The position numbers and the translations under genes are program-made. A DNA stretch of 64,000 bases, taken from an uncultured Collinsella sp. (GTDB lineage Bacteria > Actinomycetota > Coriobacteriia > Coriobacteriales > Coriobacteriaceae). The first letter of the stretch is position 1. Every line of letters begins with the position of its first letter. This document shows positions 16,324 through 24,700 of the stretch, piece by piece. The notes under the pieces are model-generated. The model was not told the origin of the DNA, ran no database searches, and was given only the letters and a program-made list of their open reading frames with translations. The stretch lies in contig CAAFQK010000082.1 in the NCBI GenBank assembly GCA_900765115.1, forward strand, positions 9,190 through 73,189, in the 5' to 3' direction.

Positions 16324-18633
16324 ATGGCACTGACCCCCAACGAGGCATATGCGGCAAAGCGGCCGTTTGTGGACAAGGAGACGCTCGAACACATCGTCGA
16401 GCAGTTCCCCACGCCGTTTCATCTATACGACGAGGCGGGCATCCGTCGCAACATGCAAGAGGTACGTGACGCCTTTGCGTGGAATCCGGGGTTTAAGGAG
16501 TACTTTGCCGTCAAGGCCAATCCCAACCCGGCGCTTATCTCCATTCTCAACGAATACGGCTGCGGTTGCGACTGCTCGAGCTATACCGAGCTCATGATCG
16601 CCCGCTCGCTGGGCATCACCGGCCATGACATCATGTTCTCGTCCAACGACACGCCGGCGGCGGACTTTGAGCTCGCTGATAAGCTGGACGCGATCGTCAA
16701 CTTCGACGACATCAGCCACATCGAGTTCTTTGAGCGCGTCGCAGGCCCCATCCCCAAGACGGTCAGCTGCCGTTTTAATCCGGGCGGCCTGTTCCAGCTT
16801 TCCAACGGCATCATGGACAACCCGGGCGATTCCAAATACGGCATGACCAACGAGCAGCTCTTTGAGGCCTTCCGCGCTCTCAAGGCCAAGGGTGCCGAGA
16901 ATTTTGGCATCCATGCCTTCCTTGCCAGCAACACCGTCACCAACGACTATTACCCCAAGCTCGCGCGCATCCTCTTTGAGCTTGCCGTGCGTCTGGAGCG
17001 CGAGACCGGTGCGCATGTCGCCTTTATCAACCTGTCCGGCGGTGTGGGCATCCCCTACCTGCCCGAGCAGCAGGCGAACGACATCCACGCTATTGGCGAG
17101 GGCGTACACGCAGCCTACGACGAGATTCTGGTTCCCGCCGGCATGGGCGATGTGGCGATCTGCACCGAGATGGGCCGCTTTATGATGGGGCCCTATGGAT
17201 GCCTGGTCACCAAGGCCATCCACGAAAAGCAGATTTACAAGGACTATATCGGCGTGGACGCAAGTGCCGTCGATCTCATTCGTCCTGCCATGTATGGCGC
17301 TTACCACCACGTTACGGTGATGGGCCAGCCGGGCGGCGCCGACAAGACCGCGGCCCCCGTCACGAACACGTACGACATCACGGGCAACCTGTGCGAGAAC
17401 AACGACAAGTTCGCCATCGACCGCGAGCTGCCGCAGATCGACATGGGCGACCTGCTCGTGATCCACGATACGGGCGCGCACGGCTACTCCATGGGCTACA
17501 ACTACAACGGACGTCTGCGCTCTGCCGAGGTATTGCTGCGCCCCGATGGCTCGGCGGATCTTATCCGTCGTGCCGAGCGCCCGGGCGACTACTTCGCCAC
17601 GCTCGACGTGCTGCCGTGCGGACGCGAGTTGCTGGCCAAATCGCGCGCCGAAAGCGCCCGCCGTCGCGCTCAGGACGAGCGCCTAGCCGTCGCCGCCCAA
17701 TGGAACAAACGCATCCAGATCGCAGAAGCGAAGGAGAAGAACATGGACGTCCGCAACCTCGAGGGCTCGATCGTCGCCCTTGTCACCCCGTTTAAGAAGG
17801 ACGGCAGCGTCGACTTTGATGCTCTTGAGCGCGTGGTCGATTTCCACCTGCAGAATGGCACCGACGCCATCCTCACCCTGGGCACCACCGGCGAGAGCGC
17901 CACGATGACTGATGACGAGGACAACTCCGTCGTTGCCGCCGTGGTCAAGCAGGTCGCAGGCCGCATCCCCGTCATCGCCGGGTCGGGCTCCAACTCCACG
18001 CAGACAATGCTCACCAAGTCGCTCACCTACCAGGGCCTGGGCGCCGACGGCCTGCTGCTCATCACCCCCTACTACAACAAGTCCAACGAAGAGGGCATCT
18101 ACCAGCACTTTAAGACTGTGGCCGATGCGGTGGACATCCCCTGCATCTTGTACAACATCCCCGGTCGTTGCGGCTGCGGTATCAGCGAGCGCAATGTCGA
18201 GCGTCTGGCCGCACACCCCAACATCATGGGCATCAAGGAGGCCTCGGGCAACGTCGCCTATGCCGCCAAGATCGCGCACCTGCTGTCCAACGACTTCCGC
18301 ATGTACTCGGGCGAGGACGCGCTCACCGTGCCGCTCATGAGCCTGGGCGCCTCGGGCACCATCAGCGTTTGGGCCGACGTGCAGCCGCAACTCGTGCACG
18401 ACATGTGCCGCGCCTACCTGGATGGTGACGTGGAGCGCGCCCGCGAGATCCAGATTGCCGGCCAGCCGCTCATCAACGCCCTCTTTAGCGAAGTCAACCC
18501 CATCCCCGTTAAGGAAGCGCTCGCCCAGATGGGTATGATCGAGGCCAACTATCGCATGCCGCTGTGCCCCATGGCTGACGACACGCGCACCGCACTTACC
18601 GATGCTCTGAAGGGAGCTGGTCTGCTTGATTAA
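16324..18633 (+). CDS. lysA-dapA: LysA-DapA fusion: diaminopimelate decarboxylase + dihydrodipicolinate synthase
   Basis: One 769-codon frame encodes two lysine-pathway enzymes. Residues 1-473 are a PLP-dependent decarboxylase (lysine in YFAVKANPNP, glycine loop LSGGVGIPYLPEQ, ICTEMGRFMMGPYG, CENNDKFA, GYNYNGRLR). Residues 474-769 are DapA (VALVTPFKKDGSVDFDAL, TLGTTGESATM, LLITPYYNKSNEEGIYQHF, catalytic Lys in IMGIKEASGN). The link is EAKEKNMDVRN. The DapA start ATG (17743) is preceded by GAAGGAG at 7-base spacing, so DapA may also be made alone. DapA starts the DAP branch; LysA ends it by making lysine. The lysine riboswitch precedes the gene and dapB overlaps its end by 8 bp. Confidence 0.92.
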   Translation: MALTPNEAYAAKRPFVDKETLEHIVEQFPTPFHLYDEAGIRRNMQEVRDAFAWNPGFKEYFAVKANPNPALISILNEYGCGCDCSSYTELMIARSLGITGHDIMFSSNDTPAADFELADKLDAIVNFDDISHIEFFERVAGPIPKTVSCRFNPGGLFQLSNGIMDNPGDSKYGMTNEQLFEAFRALKAKGAENFGIHAFLASNTVTNDYYPKLARILFELAVRLERETGAHVAFINLSGGVGIPYLPEQQANDIHAIGEGVHAAYDEILVPAGMGDVAICTEMGRFMMGPYGCLVTKAIHEKQIYKDYIGVDASAVDLIRPAMYGAYHHVTVMGQPGGADKTAAPVTNTYDITGNLCENNDKFAIDRELPQIDMGDLLVIHDTGAHGYSMGYNYNGRLRSAEVLLRPDGSADLIRRAERPGDYFATLDVLPCGRELLAKSRAESARRRAQDERLAVAAQWNKRIQIAEAKEKNMDVRNLEGSIVALVTPFKKDGSVDFDALERVVDFHLQNGTDAILTLGTTGESATMTDDEDNSVVAAVVKQVAGRIPVIAGSGSNSTQTMLTKSLTYQGLGADGLLLITPYYNKSNEEGIYQHFKTVADAVDIPCILYNIPGRCGCGISERNVERLAAHPNIMGIKEASGNVAYAAKIAHLLSNDFRMYSGEDALTVPLMSLGASGTISVWADVQPQLVHDMCRAYLDGDVERAREIQIAGQPLINALFSEVNPIPVKEALAQMGMIEANYRMPLCPMADDTRTALTDALKGAGLLD

Positions 18634-19366
18634 GACCGTCATTATGGGAACGGGCCGCATGGGCTCGCTCATCCGCACCACCGCCGAGAGCATCGTTGAT
18701 GCCGCCGGTCAGCCCGTCTTTGATATCGTCGCCCAGATCGGCTTTGATCTGACCGAGCTCGAGAGCGCACCGGCGGCCGATGTGATCATCGACTTCTCGA
18801 ACGTCGCGACCTTTGACGCCGTCGTCGCCTATGTCGAGCGCACGGGCGCCGCGCTCGTTTCCGGCACCACGGGCTACACGCCTGAGCAGATGGACCGCCT
18901 GCGCGAGCTGGGCCAGAACGTCCGCGTCATGCACTCCGGCAACTACTCCATCGGTATCGCCGCCCTGCGCCACCTGGTTGCCCAGGCCACGCGCGAGCTG
19001 CCCGGCTTTGACTGCGAGATCGTCGAGACGCACCACAACCAAAAGGTCGACGCTCCCAGCGGCACCGCCAAGCTGCTGCTCGACGCCGTGGTCGAGGCCG
19101 AGCCCGAGGCGGGCTACCACCCCGTCTACGGTCGCGAGGGCATGTGCGGCGCACGTGACCCCAAGGAGATCGGCATGCACTCGCTGCGCGGCGGCACCGT
19201 CGCCGGCGTGCACGAGGTGAGCTTCTTTGGCCAGGACGAGGAGGTCACGCTTAGCCATCGCGCCACAAGCCGTCAGATCTTTGTCAACGGCGCCCTAGCC
19301 GCCGCTCAAAAGCTCGTCGTCCATGACCCTGGCTTCTACACCTTCGACCAGGTCATGTTTGCCTAG
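18626..19366 (+). CDS. dapB: 4-hydroxy-tetrahydrodipicolinate reductase (DapB)
   Basis: The 246-residue protein starts with TTG at 18626, overlapping the lysA-dapA stop by 8 bp (TTGATTAAG), with GAAGGGAG upstream. VIMGTGRMGSLI is the nucleotide loop; SGTTGYTPEQ, HSGNYSIGIAAL and the family signature VETHHNQKVDAPSGTAKLL (catalytic His-His, Lys) follow. It reduces the DapA product with NAD(P)H. The length is a little short of the E. coli enzyme but within the family range. Confidence 0.95.
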   Translation: MIKTVIMGTGRMGSLIRTTAESIVDAAGQPVFDIVAQIGFDLTELESAPAADVIIDFSNVATFDAVVAYVERTGAALVSGTTGYTPEQMDRLRELGQNVRVMHSGNYSIGIAALRHLVAQATRELPGFDCEIVETHHNQKVDAPSGTAKLLLDAVVEAEPEAGYHPVYGREGMCGARDPKEIGMHSLRGGTVAGVHEVSFFGQDEEVTLSHRATSRQIFVNGALAAAQKLVVHDPGFYTFDQVMFA

Positions 19367-19405
19367 CCAACTATCAACCGTTCCCACGCAAAGGAGAAAC
19401 AGTAT

Positions 19406-20125
19406 ATGAGCAACGCAGCCGAGATGGATGCACAGGAGATTATCAACTACATCGCCACCGCGCCCAAAAAGACGCCTGTCAAGCTGTACGTGCGCGAGAA
19501 GCCCGGCATGAAGGTCCAGTGGGGCAATGCTCACGTCTACGGCGGTCGTCGCGGCAAGACCGTCTTTGGCGACTGGGATGAGCTCAAGGCCATCCTCGAT
19601 GCCAACGCCGACTCTATCGACTACTACGACGTCGAGAACGACTGCCGTAACTCCGCCGTCCCCATGCTCGACCTTAAGGGTATCAACGCCCGCATCGAGC
19701 CGGGCGCGATCATCCGCGACCGCGTCGAGATCGGTGACCGCGCTGTCATCATGATGGGCGCCATCATCAACATCGGCTCCGTTATCGGCGAGGGTTCCAT
19801 GATCGACATGGGCGCCGTGCTGGGAGGCCGCGCCACCGTGGGCAAGAACTGCCACATCGGCGCCGGTACCGTGCTGGCGGGCGTCGTTGAGCCCGCGAGC
19901 GCCACGCCCGTCATCATCGAGGACGATGTCATGATCGGCGCCAACGCCGTGGTCCTGGAGGGCGTGCGCGTAGGCAAGGGCGCCGTCGTTGCTGCCGGCG
20001 CCGTATGCGTCGAGGACGTCCCCGCCGGCGCCGTCGTGGCCGGCGTTCCCGCCCGCGTCATCAAGATGCGCGACGAAAAGACCGACAGCAAGACCGGCCT
20101 CGAGGAAGGCCTGCGCCAACTTTAA
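19406..20125 (+). CDS. dapH: Tetrahydrodipicolinate N-acetyltransferase (DapH)
   Basis: The 239-residue protein has an N-terminal alpha domain (MDAQEIINYIATAPKKTPVKLYV) and a left-handed beta-helix of hexapeptide repeats (IEPGAIIRDRVEIGDRAVIM, GKNCHIGAGTVLAGVVEP, VMIGANAVVLEGVRVGKGAVV). Length and start match DapH, the acetyl-CoA-using enzyme, not the longer succinyl-CoA DapD. This places the organism on the acetylase branch of DAP synthesis, with the deacetylase at 14758 and an aminotransferase at 24701 as partners. AAAGGAG precedes the ATG. Confidence 0.93.
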   Translation: MSNAAEMDAQEIINYIATAPKKTPVKLYVREKPGMKVQWGNAHVYGGRRGKTVFGDWDELKAILDANADSIDYYDVENDCRNSAVPMLDLKGINARIEPGAIIRDRVEIGDRAVIMMGAIINIGSVIGEGSMIDMGAVLGGRATVGKNCHIGAGTVLAGVVEPASATPVIIEDDVMIGANAVVLEGVRVGKGAVVAAGAVCVEDVPAGAVVAGVPARVIKMRDEKTDSKTGLEEGLRQL

Positions 20126-20126
20126 G

Positions 20127-20154
20127 GTTACGCGGTTTTACCAAACCGCGTAAC
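20127..20154. repeat. GTTACGCGGTTT hairpin, copy 1
   Basis: GTTACGCGGTTT (20127-20138), 4-base loop, AAACCGCGTAAC (20143-20154), directly after the dapH stop. The same 12-bp stem recurs at 35134-35160. No T-run follows, so it may act as an mRNA 3'-end protector instead of a classical terminator. Confidence 0.75.
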
Positions 20155-20321
20155 GCCTCGACGCTGCAAACGCCCCAGAACGGCAATCTGACGTTCAATC
20201 GTCGGGCATGACCAGAAGGTCAATGCCCTCCTCTTTCACGTCACCTTGCTCGCTCTGGGGCGTTTTCGCTGACGCATGCTCAACCTGCGGCGCAATGTCA
20301 GCAACCAAGCTAAAAACAACA

Positions 20322-20353
20322 AAGGCCGAAGCCCCAACCAGGGCTTCGGCCTT
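20322..20353. terminator. Terminator for the minus-strand toxin-antitoxin operon
   Basis: AAGGCCGAAGCCC (20322-20334) and GGGCTTCGGCCTT (20341-20353) form a perfect 13-bp stem. Read on the minus strand it is followed by a T-rich tail, and it starts just past the toxin stop codon. Confidence 0.8.
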
Positions 20354-20355
20354 CT

Positions 20356-20700
20356 TTATCTCAAGGTTCCGTCGTATTCGACCATGGCTGGATGCTTCGA
20401 CAAACGATCGGCAGCCGTCTTATAGACCTCTGAACGGTCGCGTCGACCTATTGCAACGATCTCGGCAATCTCAGCCGTTCCGTCCTCTCGAATTCGAAAT
20501 ACCATTCGGAGTCCCGCCTTTCTCCATTTAATCTTTTTGCAGCCGGCAAGCTCACCGTGAAGCGGCGTTCCGATTTCATCGGCGCGCGTCTTTAATTTCG
20601 CCACTGCAATGCGGACGAGCCTTCGCTGAGAACCATCTAGTTTTTGATATTCCTTCTCGACGTCTCGATTCAAAAAGCCGACGACAAAGTGCCCGCTCAT
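20356..20700 (-). CDS. RelE/ParE-superfamily toxin
   Basis: The 114-residue basic protein has VGFLNRDVEKEYQKLDGSQRRLVRIAVAKL followed by GTPLHGELAGCKKIKWRKAGLRMVFRI and EIVAIGRRDRSEVYKTAADRL. This helix-helix then beta-sheet order with GLRMVF-R and IGRRDRSEVYK endings is typical of RelE-like toxins. Its start overlaps the antitoxin stop by 4 bp (ATGA). Members inhibit translation by cutting mRNA, or target gyrase in the ParE branch; which one applies is unclear. Confidence 0.85.
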   Translation of the reverse strand: MSGHFVVGFLNRDVEKEYQKLDGSQRRLVRIAVAKLKTRADEIGTPLHGELAGCKKIKWRKAGLRMVFRIREDGTAEIAEIVAIGRRDRSEVYKTAADRLSKHPAMVEYDGTLR

Positions 20701-21047
20701 TCGAAAAGATCCTCATCCGAAATCGCGTCGGAGTCCATCGATTCGAACTCCGCGAGCTCCTCAGGAGTCAGGGTATCTTCAAACGGAATAAACTCATGCG
20801 GTCCGTTTTTGATTCGATCTGCCGCAATACGATCAAGCTCAAGTTCGCGAAGGTACTGTAGGGCGCCGTACATTTCCTCATAGGCGGCGTAGTCGATAAT
20901 CACGGTATCGATATCGTTATGATCGGCGATAAACTGCGGCGCGCGCTTAGCGCGCTTGCGAACGGCAGATAAGGACTTGCTCGCTTCGGTGGCAGAAACT
21001 ACCTGATCTTTTGTAAACACCGGCTTTTCCAGAACAAGTGGGGACAT
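20697..21047 (-). CDS. Phd/YefM-like antitoxin
   Basis: I start at MSPLVLEKPVFTKDQVVSATEASK (ATG 21047), because GGAGGTACAA lies just upstream; this gives 116 residues. The N-terminal half (VVSATEASKSLSAVRKRAKRAPQFIADHNDIDTVIIDYAAYEEMY) looks like a Phd/YefM DNA-binding and dimer domain. The acidic C-terminus (FEDTLTPEELAEFESMDSDAISDEDLFE) would wrap the toxin. The antitoxin precedes its toxin. A 46-bp palindrome sits 19 bp upstream of the start and is the likely operator. Confidence 0.85.
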   Translation of the reverse strand: MSPLVLEKPVFTKDQVVSATEASKSLSAVRKRAKRAPQFIADHNDIDTVIIDYAAYEEMYGALQYLRELELDRIAADRIKNGPHEFIPFEDTLTPEELAEFESMDSDAISDEDLFE

Positions 21048-21065
21048 TTGTACCTCCAAAAAAAT

Positions 21066-21111
21066 AATCTGGATTATATTTCAAAGTATACTTCAAAATA
21101 TAATCCAGATT
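21066..21111. promoter_or_regulatory. 46-bp operator palindrome of the YefM/RelE-type module
   Basis: AATCTGGATTATATTT (21066-21081) and AAATATAATCCAGATT (21096-21111) are perfect inverted arms around a centre holding the palindrome AAGTATACTT. It also contains TATAAT-like promoter sequence on both strands, so binding would shut the promoter. It lies in the gap between the antitoxin start and the downstream end of ndpA. Confidence 0.85.
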
Positions 21112-21134
21112 TCTCTTTGGAAGAAACTATTGCG

Positions 21135-22139
21135 CTATCGATTCTCAATACTTCCGATGTTCTTGAGCTCGATGGAGATGAGGCCGTTGGGCTCGTTGAC
21201 AAACTCGATATACTCGGAGTTCGAGCCCATCTCGGCCGGGAAGCTGATCTCGATACCCGTATCGGTTCGAATCTTATGATTGCGCACGGCCGCACGCTCG
21301 ACCTGTTTACGCTCCACGGGCACGCGCTCGGGCACCTTTTCCTCGGTCAATGCCGCACGAACGCTCTCTTTGATGACCGGCTCCCCCCCCAAAACCCCGT
21401 CGACGATATCCCAAGGCGGCAGTTCCTCGTCGTCTTCGACCTTCTCGGCAACAGCGGCTTTGACCTTGGCGAGCGCCACGGCCGTATTGGCGCCGTGCTC
21501 CTCGGCAACCTCCTCGACCACGCGCGTCACGGTGTCGATAATCTCCTTGCCCGACACGCCCGTATCGCACTGCAGCAGGCCGTCAGGAATAAGCATGCGG
21601 TCCTCGCCGGCGATCTTGCGCTTTTTGTCCACGTAGCCGATCTCCATGGTGCTCGCGCGCACGATGGCGTAGCTCGGCACCTTTTGGGAAGGATTCGGCA
21701 GAATAGCATAGTGGCGCGCGATGTCGTTGCGCACCTCACCCTCCTCGCGGCCCACCTCGTGCATAAAGGCCTGCTTGGACCCAAGTAACATGACAGCAAA
21801 CCAGCGGGCGTCCTCATCGTCGTCAAAGTCCGCCACAAGCACGTCGGTAGACTCGGCCTTTTCGGCCTTGGCAAGCTCCGAGGAGATGAACTCCGCAATC
21901 TGCTGCGACAGGTCCACGAATTCGCGCTCGCCAAAGAAATAGCCCTTGAGCTCACCGCCGAATGCGGAGTTCTCGGCAAACGTGGCGCGCTTGTTATCGG
22001 CAGACGTGCGGGCGCGACGCAGATGCGTGGTCACGAAGTTGCGCACGGTGCGGCTCTCGATATCGAGCTCGCGCTGGCTCATGACGTTGACGGCCGAGTC
22101 AAAGTCCAGGATATGCAGGATTGCGTGATTGATTTTCAT
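21135..22139 (-). CDS. Nucleoid-associated protein NdpA/YejK family
   Basis: Starting at MKINHAILHILDFDSAVNVMS (ATG 22139), the 334-residue protein matches the 37-kDa nucleoid-associated family. Characteristic parts are FVTTHLRRARTSADNKRATF, LKGYFFGEREFVDLSQQIAEF, SKQAFMHEVGREEGEVRNDI and VEFVNEPNGLISIELKNIG-like endings (here EFVNEPNGLISIELKNI). The E. coli relative binds DNA; its precise job is unknown, and phage and plasmid copies also occur. It stands alone between the toxin-antitoxin module and a DUF2974 gene. Confidence 0.85.
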   Translation of the reverse strand: MKINHAILHILDFDSAVNVMSQRELDIESRTVRNFVTTHLRRARTSADNKRATFAENSAFGGELKGYFFGEREFVDLSQQIAEFISSELAKAEKAESTDVLVADFDDDEDARWFAVMLLGSKQAFMHEVGREEGEVRNDIARHYAILPNPSQKVPSYAIVRASTMEIGYVDKKRKIAGEDRMLIPDGLLQCDTGVSGKEIIDTVTRVVEEVAEEHGANTAVALAKVKAAVAEKVEDDEELPPWDIVDGVLGGEPVIKESVRAALTEEKVPERVPVERKQVERAAVRNHKIRTDTGIEISFPAEMGSNSEYIEFVNEPNGLISIELKNIGSIENR

Positions 22140-22230
22140 ATACGGCATTCCGTTCTAGATCGATTTCAGCACGAATCAGTATAGCGGTCGTGCCCGCCCC
22201 AATGCACCAACATGCCCCTTTGCACCAGCG

Positions 22231-23391
22231 TTAACGCAGGAGCTCGGACTGCCACGCCTCGAGCTGCTCTGCCAGGCTCTTGCCGGCAGCAGGAACGTTG
22301 AGCTCGGAACGCTTGGGCAGCAGGGCGCATTTAAGAATTGCGACGACGGTCTGCGAGATGAAACTGCGCGTATCTTTGTCGAAGCTCTGAGCAGCCTGGA
22401 GCATCACCGGCAGGCTCTCGCGCAAATTCCCTGCGATATCTGCGAATCGTTCGGCCCCTGTGGCTTCAAACACGGAGAATAACGCATCTACAAAGCGCTC
22501 GCGCTCGGCAGGCCCCACTGCAAGCAGCATCTCGCGAATAGAGCTATCGACGTATCGAGCGCCGGCAGACAGACGCTCGCAATACACAAAGTCGTAGCCG
22601 TCAACGACCCAGCTAAAGGGATTGTGCTGCAGCAGACTGAATTCGGTGCTCTCGACAATGGCGTAATCTTCCTGCGTCTCGAACATCATGCCGAAAATCG
22701 AAGACTGGGGCAGGGTCTTGTCGATGCGGCCGGAAAGACCTGCGAAGGCGTCACCGCTCAGGAACTCCTCGACAAAGCCGGGGCCATCGTGGGAGAAGGC
22801 CCGTTCGATCCGGTCGCCAGCAGCGTCAGAGCACATCGCCGCGCCATACACCGCCAAGTTTCCGCCCTTGGAATGGCCTCCGCACAAGAGCGGACCATCA
22901 ATCGCGGCCACCGCCTCGTCCACATAGCGCGCCGCAGATTCCTGGGCCGGCACAGGACACCGGAAAGCCATGTTAAAGTCCTCTTTCCAGCCCACGATCG
23001 TGCTGTCGGTCCCCCGGAAGGCAAGATAGGAAAATCCTGCCGGGAATCGGAACGTCATGGCCGCAAACTGCTCCGTCGTTGCCACATCGTTCACGGCACG
23101 ATAACCGCACACGCGCACGCCACGGTAGCGAGGGCTTGCCGCCACAGCCTCCAGTAAGGCACGGCTCCCCTCCGGATCCCACAGGTCGCCAATCATCTCC
23201 GGGTAGCACTCCGCGCGCAGAAGCTCGCGCACGTCCAGTCCCTGCCAGCCGGCAAGCTCCGGCATATCCCCCGGCAAGCGCAAATACGACAGCCATGCAA
23301 ACACCAGGCTGTCCACCGCGCAGAACGTCCGCTCCTCAAACGAATCAAACGCCGTCTGGGCATAGGTCAAAAAGTTAGGCGAATCCGACAT
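22231..23391 (-). CDS. DUF2974 (Mbeg1-like) alpha/beta-hydrolase
   Basis: The 386-residue protein starts MSDSPNFLTYAQTAFDSFEERTF, the usual opening of DUF2974 proteins, with AVDSLVFAWLSYLRL next. The lipase-like core contains FSYLAFRGTDSTIVGWKEDFNMAF and the nucleophile elbow CGGHSKGGNLAVYGA (Ser at about residue 175), then FSHDGPGF. It has no signal peptide and is probably cytoplasmic. The substrate is unknown; the catalytic motif implies an ester or lipid. Confidence 0.82.
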   Translation of the reverse strand: MSDSPNFLTYAQTAFDSFEERTFCAVDSLVFAWLSYLRLPGDMPELAGWQGLDVRELLRAECYPEMIGDLWDPEGSRALLEAVAASPRYRGVRVCGYRAVNDVATTEQFAAMTFRFPAGFSYLAFRGTDSTIVGWKEDFNMAFRCPVPAQESAARYVDEAVAAIDGPLLCGGHSKGGNLAVYGAAMCSDAAGDRIERAFSHDGPGFVEEFLSGDAFAGLSGRIDKTLPQSSIFGMMFETQEDYAIVESTEFSLLQHNPFSWVVDGYDFVYCERLSAGARYVDSSIREMLLAVGPAERERFVDALFSVFEATGAERFADIAGNLRESLPVMLQAAQSFDKDTRSFISQTVVAILKCALLPKRSELNVPAAGKSLAEQLEAWQSELLR

Positions 23392-23408
23392 GGCCCTCCC
23401 ATCAACAA

Positions 23409-23483
23409 TGGTGCATTGGGGTCAGGTTCGTTTGCACCAATCGCGCCCCTTTTGGTGCAAACAAACCTGACCCAAATGCACCA
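23409..23483. repeat. REP-like inverted repeat with CTGACCC motif
   Basis: TGGTGCATTGGGGTCAGGTT with GTTTGCACCAA forms the left half (23409-23440) and TTGGTGCAAAC with AACCTGACCCAAATGCACCA the right half (23452 onward): a near-perfect inverted repeat of about 32 bp per arm in the 157-bp gap between ldh and the DUF2974 gene. Confidence 0.8.
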
Positions 23484-23518
23484 AAAAAGGCGCCCGGGCC
23501 GTGGGGCCTGAGCGCCTT
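23483..23518 (-). terminator. Intrinsic terminator after ldh
   Basis: On the minus strand AAGGCGCTCAGGCCCC pairs with GGCCCGGGCGCC and runs into TTTTTT (plus-strand A-run at 23483-23488). Confidence 0.75.
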
Positions 23519-23548
23519 CATTGTAGCTTGCTGGCAAACGAGCCTTAT

Positions 23549-24499
23549 TTAGCAGGAGAAATCGACGCTGTCGATGATGTCCTTGAGGGCCTTGGCAGAA
23601 GCGGTGAGCTCGCTCTGCTCGGACTCGTTCAGCGGCACGGGGACGCGGCAGACAACGCCGTCGCGGCCGACGACGGTCGGCATGGAGATAGCCAGATCGG
23701 ACAGGCCATACTCGCCCACCATGAGCGAGGAAACGGGCAGCACGGTCTGCTCATCGCGCATGACGGCGGTGCAGATGCGCTTGACGGCCATGGCGACGCC
23801 ATAGTAGGTGGCGTGCTTCTTCTCGATGATGGTGTAGGCGGAGTTCTTGACGTCCTCGGCGATGCGCTTCTCGGCAGCCTCATGCTCCAGGTGGCCGTGA
23901 AGCTCACAGAAGGTGTTCAGCGGCACGCCGGCAACCTGGGCACTGGACCAAGCAACGAACTCGGAGTCGCCGTGCTCACCCATGACATAGGCCTGGACAT
24001 CGCGCGGGTCAACCTCGACGTGGGCGCCAAGCATCTGCTGCAGACGGCCGGTGTCGAGCACGGTGCCGGAGCCGATGACATGGCCCTCGGGCAGGCCGGA
24101 CATCTTGATGGCGGCATAGGTCAGAACATCGACCGGGTTGGAGACGATGAGCAGAATGCCATCGAAGCCGGACTTCTTAATCTCGGGGATAATGGACTTA
24201 AAGATGCTGACGTTCTTGTTGACCAGGTCCAGGCGGGTCTCACCGGGCTTCTGGGCAGCGCCAGCGGTGACGACAATCATGGCGGCGTCGGCGACATCGG
24301 AATAATCGCCGGCGTAGATCTTCATCGGCTCGGCAAACGTCATGCCGTGCGCGATATCCAGGGCCTCGCCCTCAGCGCGGTTCTTGTCCACGTCGATGAG
24401 GACCATCTCGGAGAACAGACCGCTCTGCATCAGCGCGAACGCCGAAGACGAACCGACGAAACCGCAGCCGACAATAGCGACCTTCTTCTCGTTAACCAT
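23549..24499 (-). CDS. ldh: L-lactate dehydrogenase
   Basis: I start at MVNEKKVAIVGCGFVGSSSAFAL (ATG 24499, GGGAGT upstream), giving 316 residues. The Rossmann loop VGCGFVGSS, IVVTAGAAQKPGETRLDLV, LLIVSNPVDVLTYA, SGTVLDTGRLQQML and the catalytic AYVMGEHGDSEFVAWS (His) identify an L-LDH; substrate Arg and loop residues agree with lactate rather than malate (QKPGETR). It reduces pyruvate to L-lactate, regenerating NAD+ in fermentation. It is monocistronic, with terminators on both sides. Confidence 0.95.
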   Translation of the reverse strand: MVNEKKVAIVGCGFVGSSSAFALMQSGLFSEMVLIDVDKNRAEGEALDIAHGMTFAEPMKIYAGDYSDVADAAMIVVTAGAAQKPGETRLDLVNKNVSIFKSIIPEIKKSGFDGILLIVSNPVDVLTYAAIKMSGLPEGHVIGSGTVLDTGRLQQMLGAHVEVDPRDVQAYVMGEHGDSEFVAWSSAQVAGVPLNTFCELHGHLEHEAAEKRIAEDVKNSAYTIIEKKHATYYGVAMAVKRICTAVMRDEQTVLPVSSLMVGEYGLSDLAISMPTVVGRDGVVCRVPVPLNESEQSELTASAKALKDIIDSVDFSC

Positions 24500-24524
24500 T
24501 AGAAACTCCCATCTCTCTCCACAA

Positions 24525-24557
24525 ACAAGCCGCCCGGGAACGACCCGAGCGGCTTGT
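24525..24557 (-). terminator. Hairpin after the aminotransferase gene
   Basis: ACAAGCCGCCCGGG (24525-24538) pairs with CCCGAGCGGCTTGT (24544-24557), one mismatch. The T-run on the minus side is weak (TTTGTGG). Confidence 0.6.
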
Positions 24558-24700
24558 CGTAATCCCAATACATCCAATCGGGACTTTGATTATGCTCCTA
24601 TTCGCAGCCAAATATCGACCGTTTACCGAAATTGTTTGCAGAATTCGTAAAATAACTGCACGAAATCGGTTACGGGCTATTGACGAGCCCAAATAGCCTT

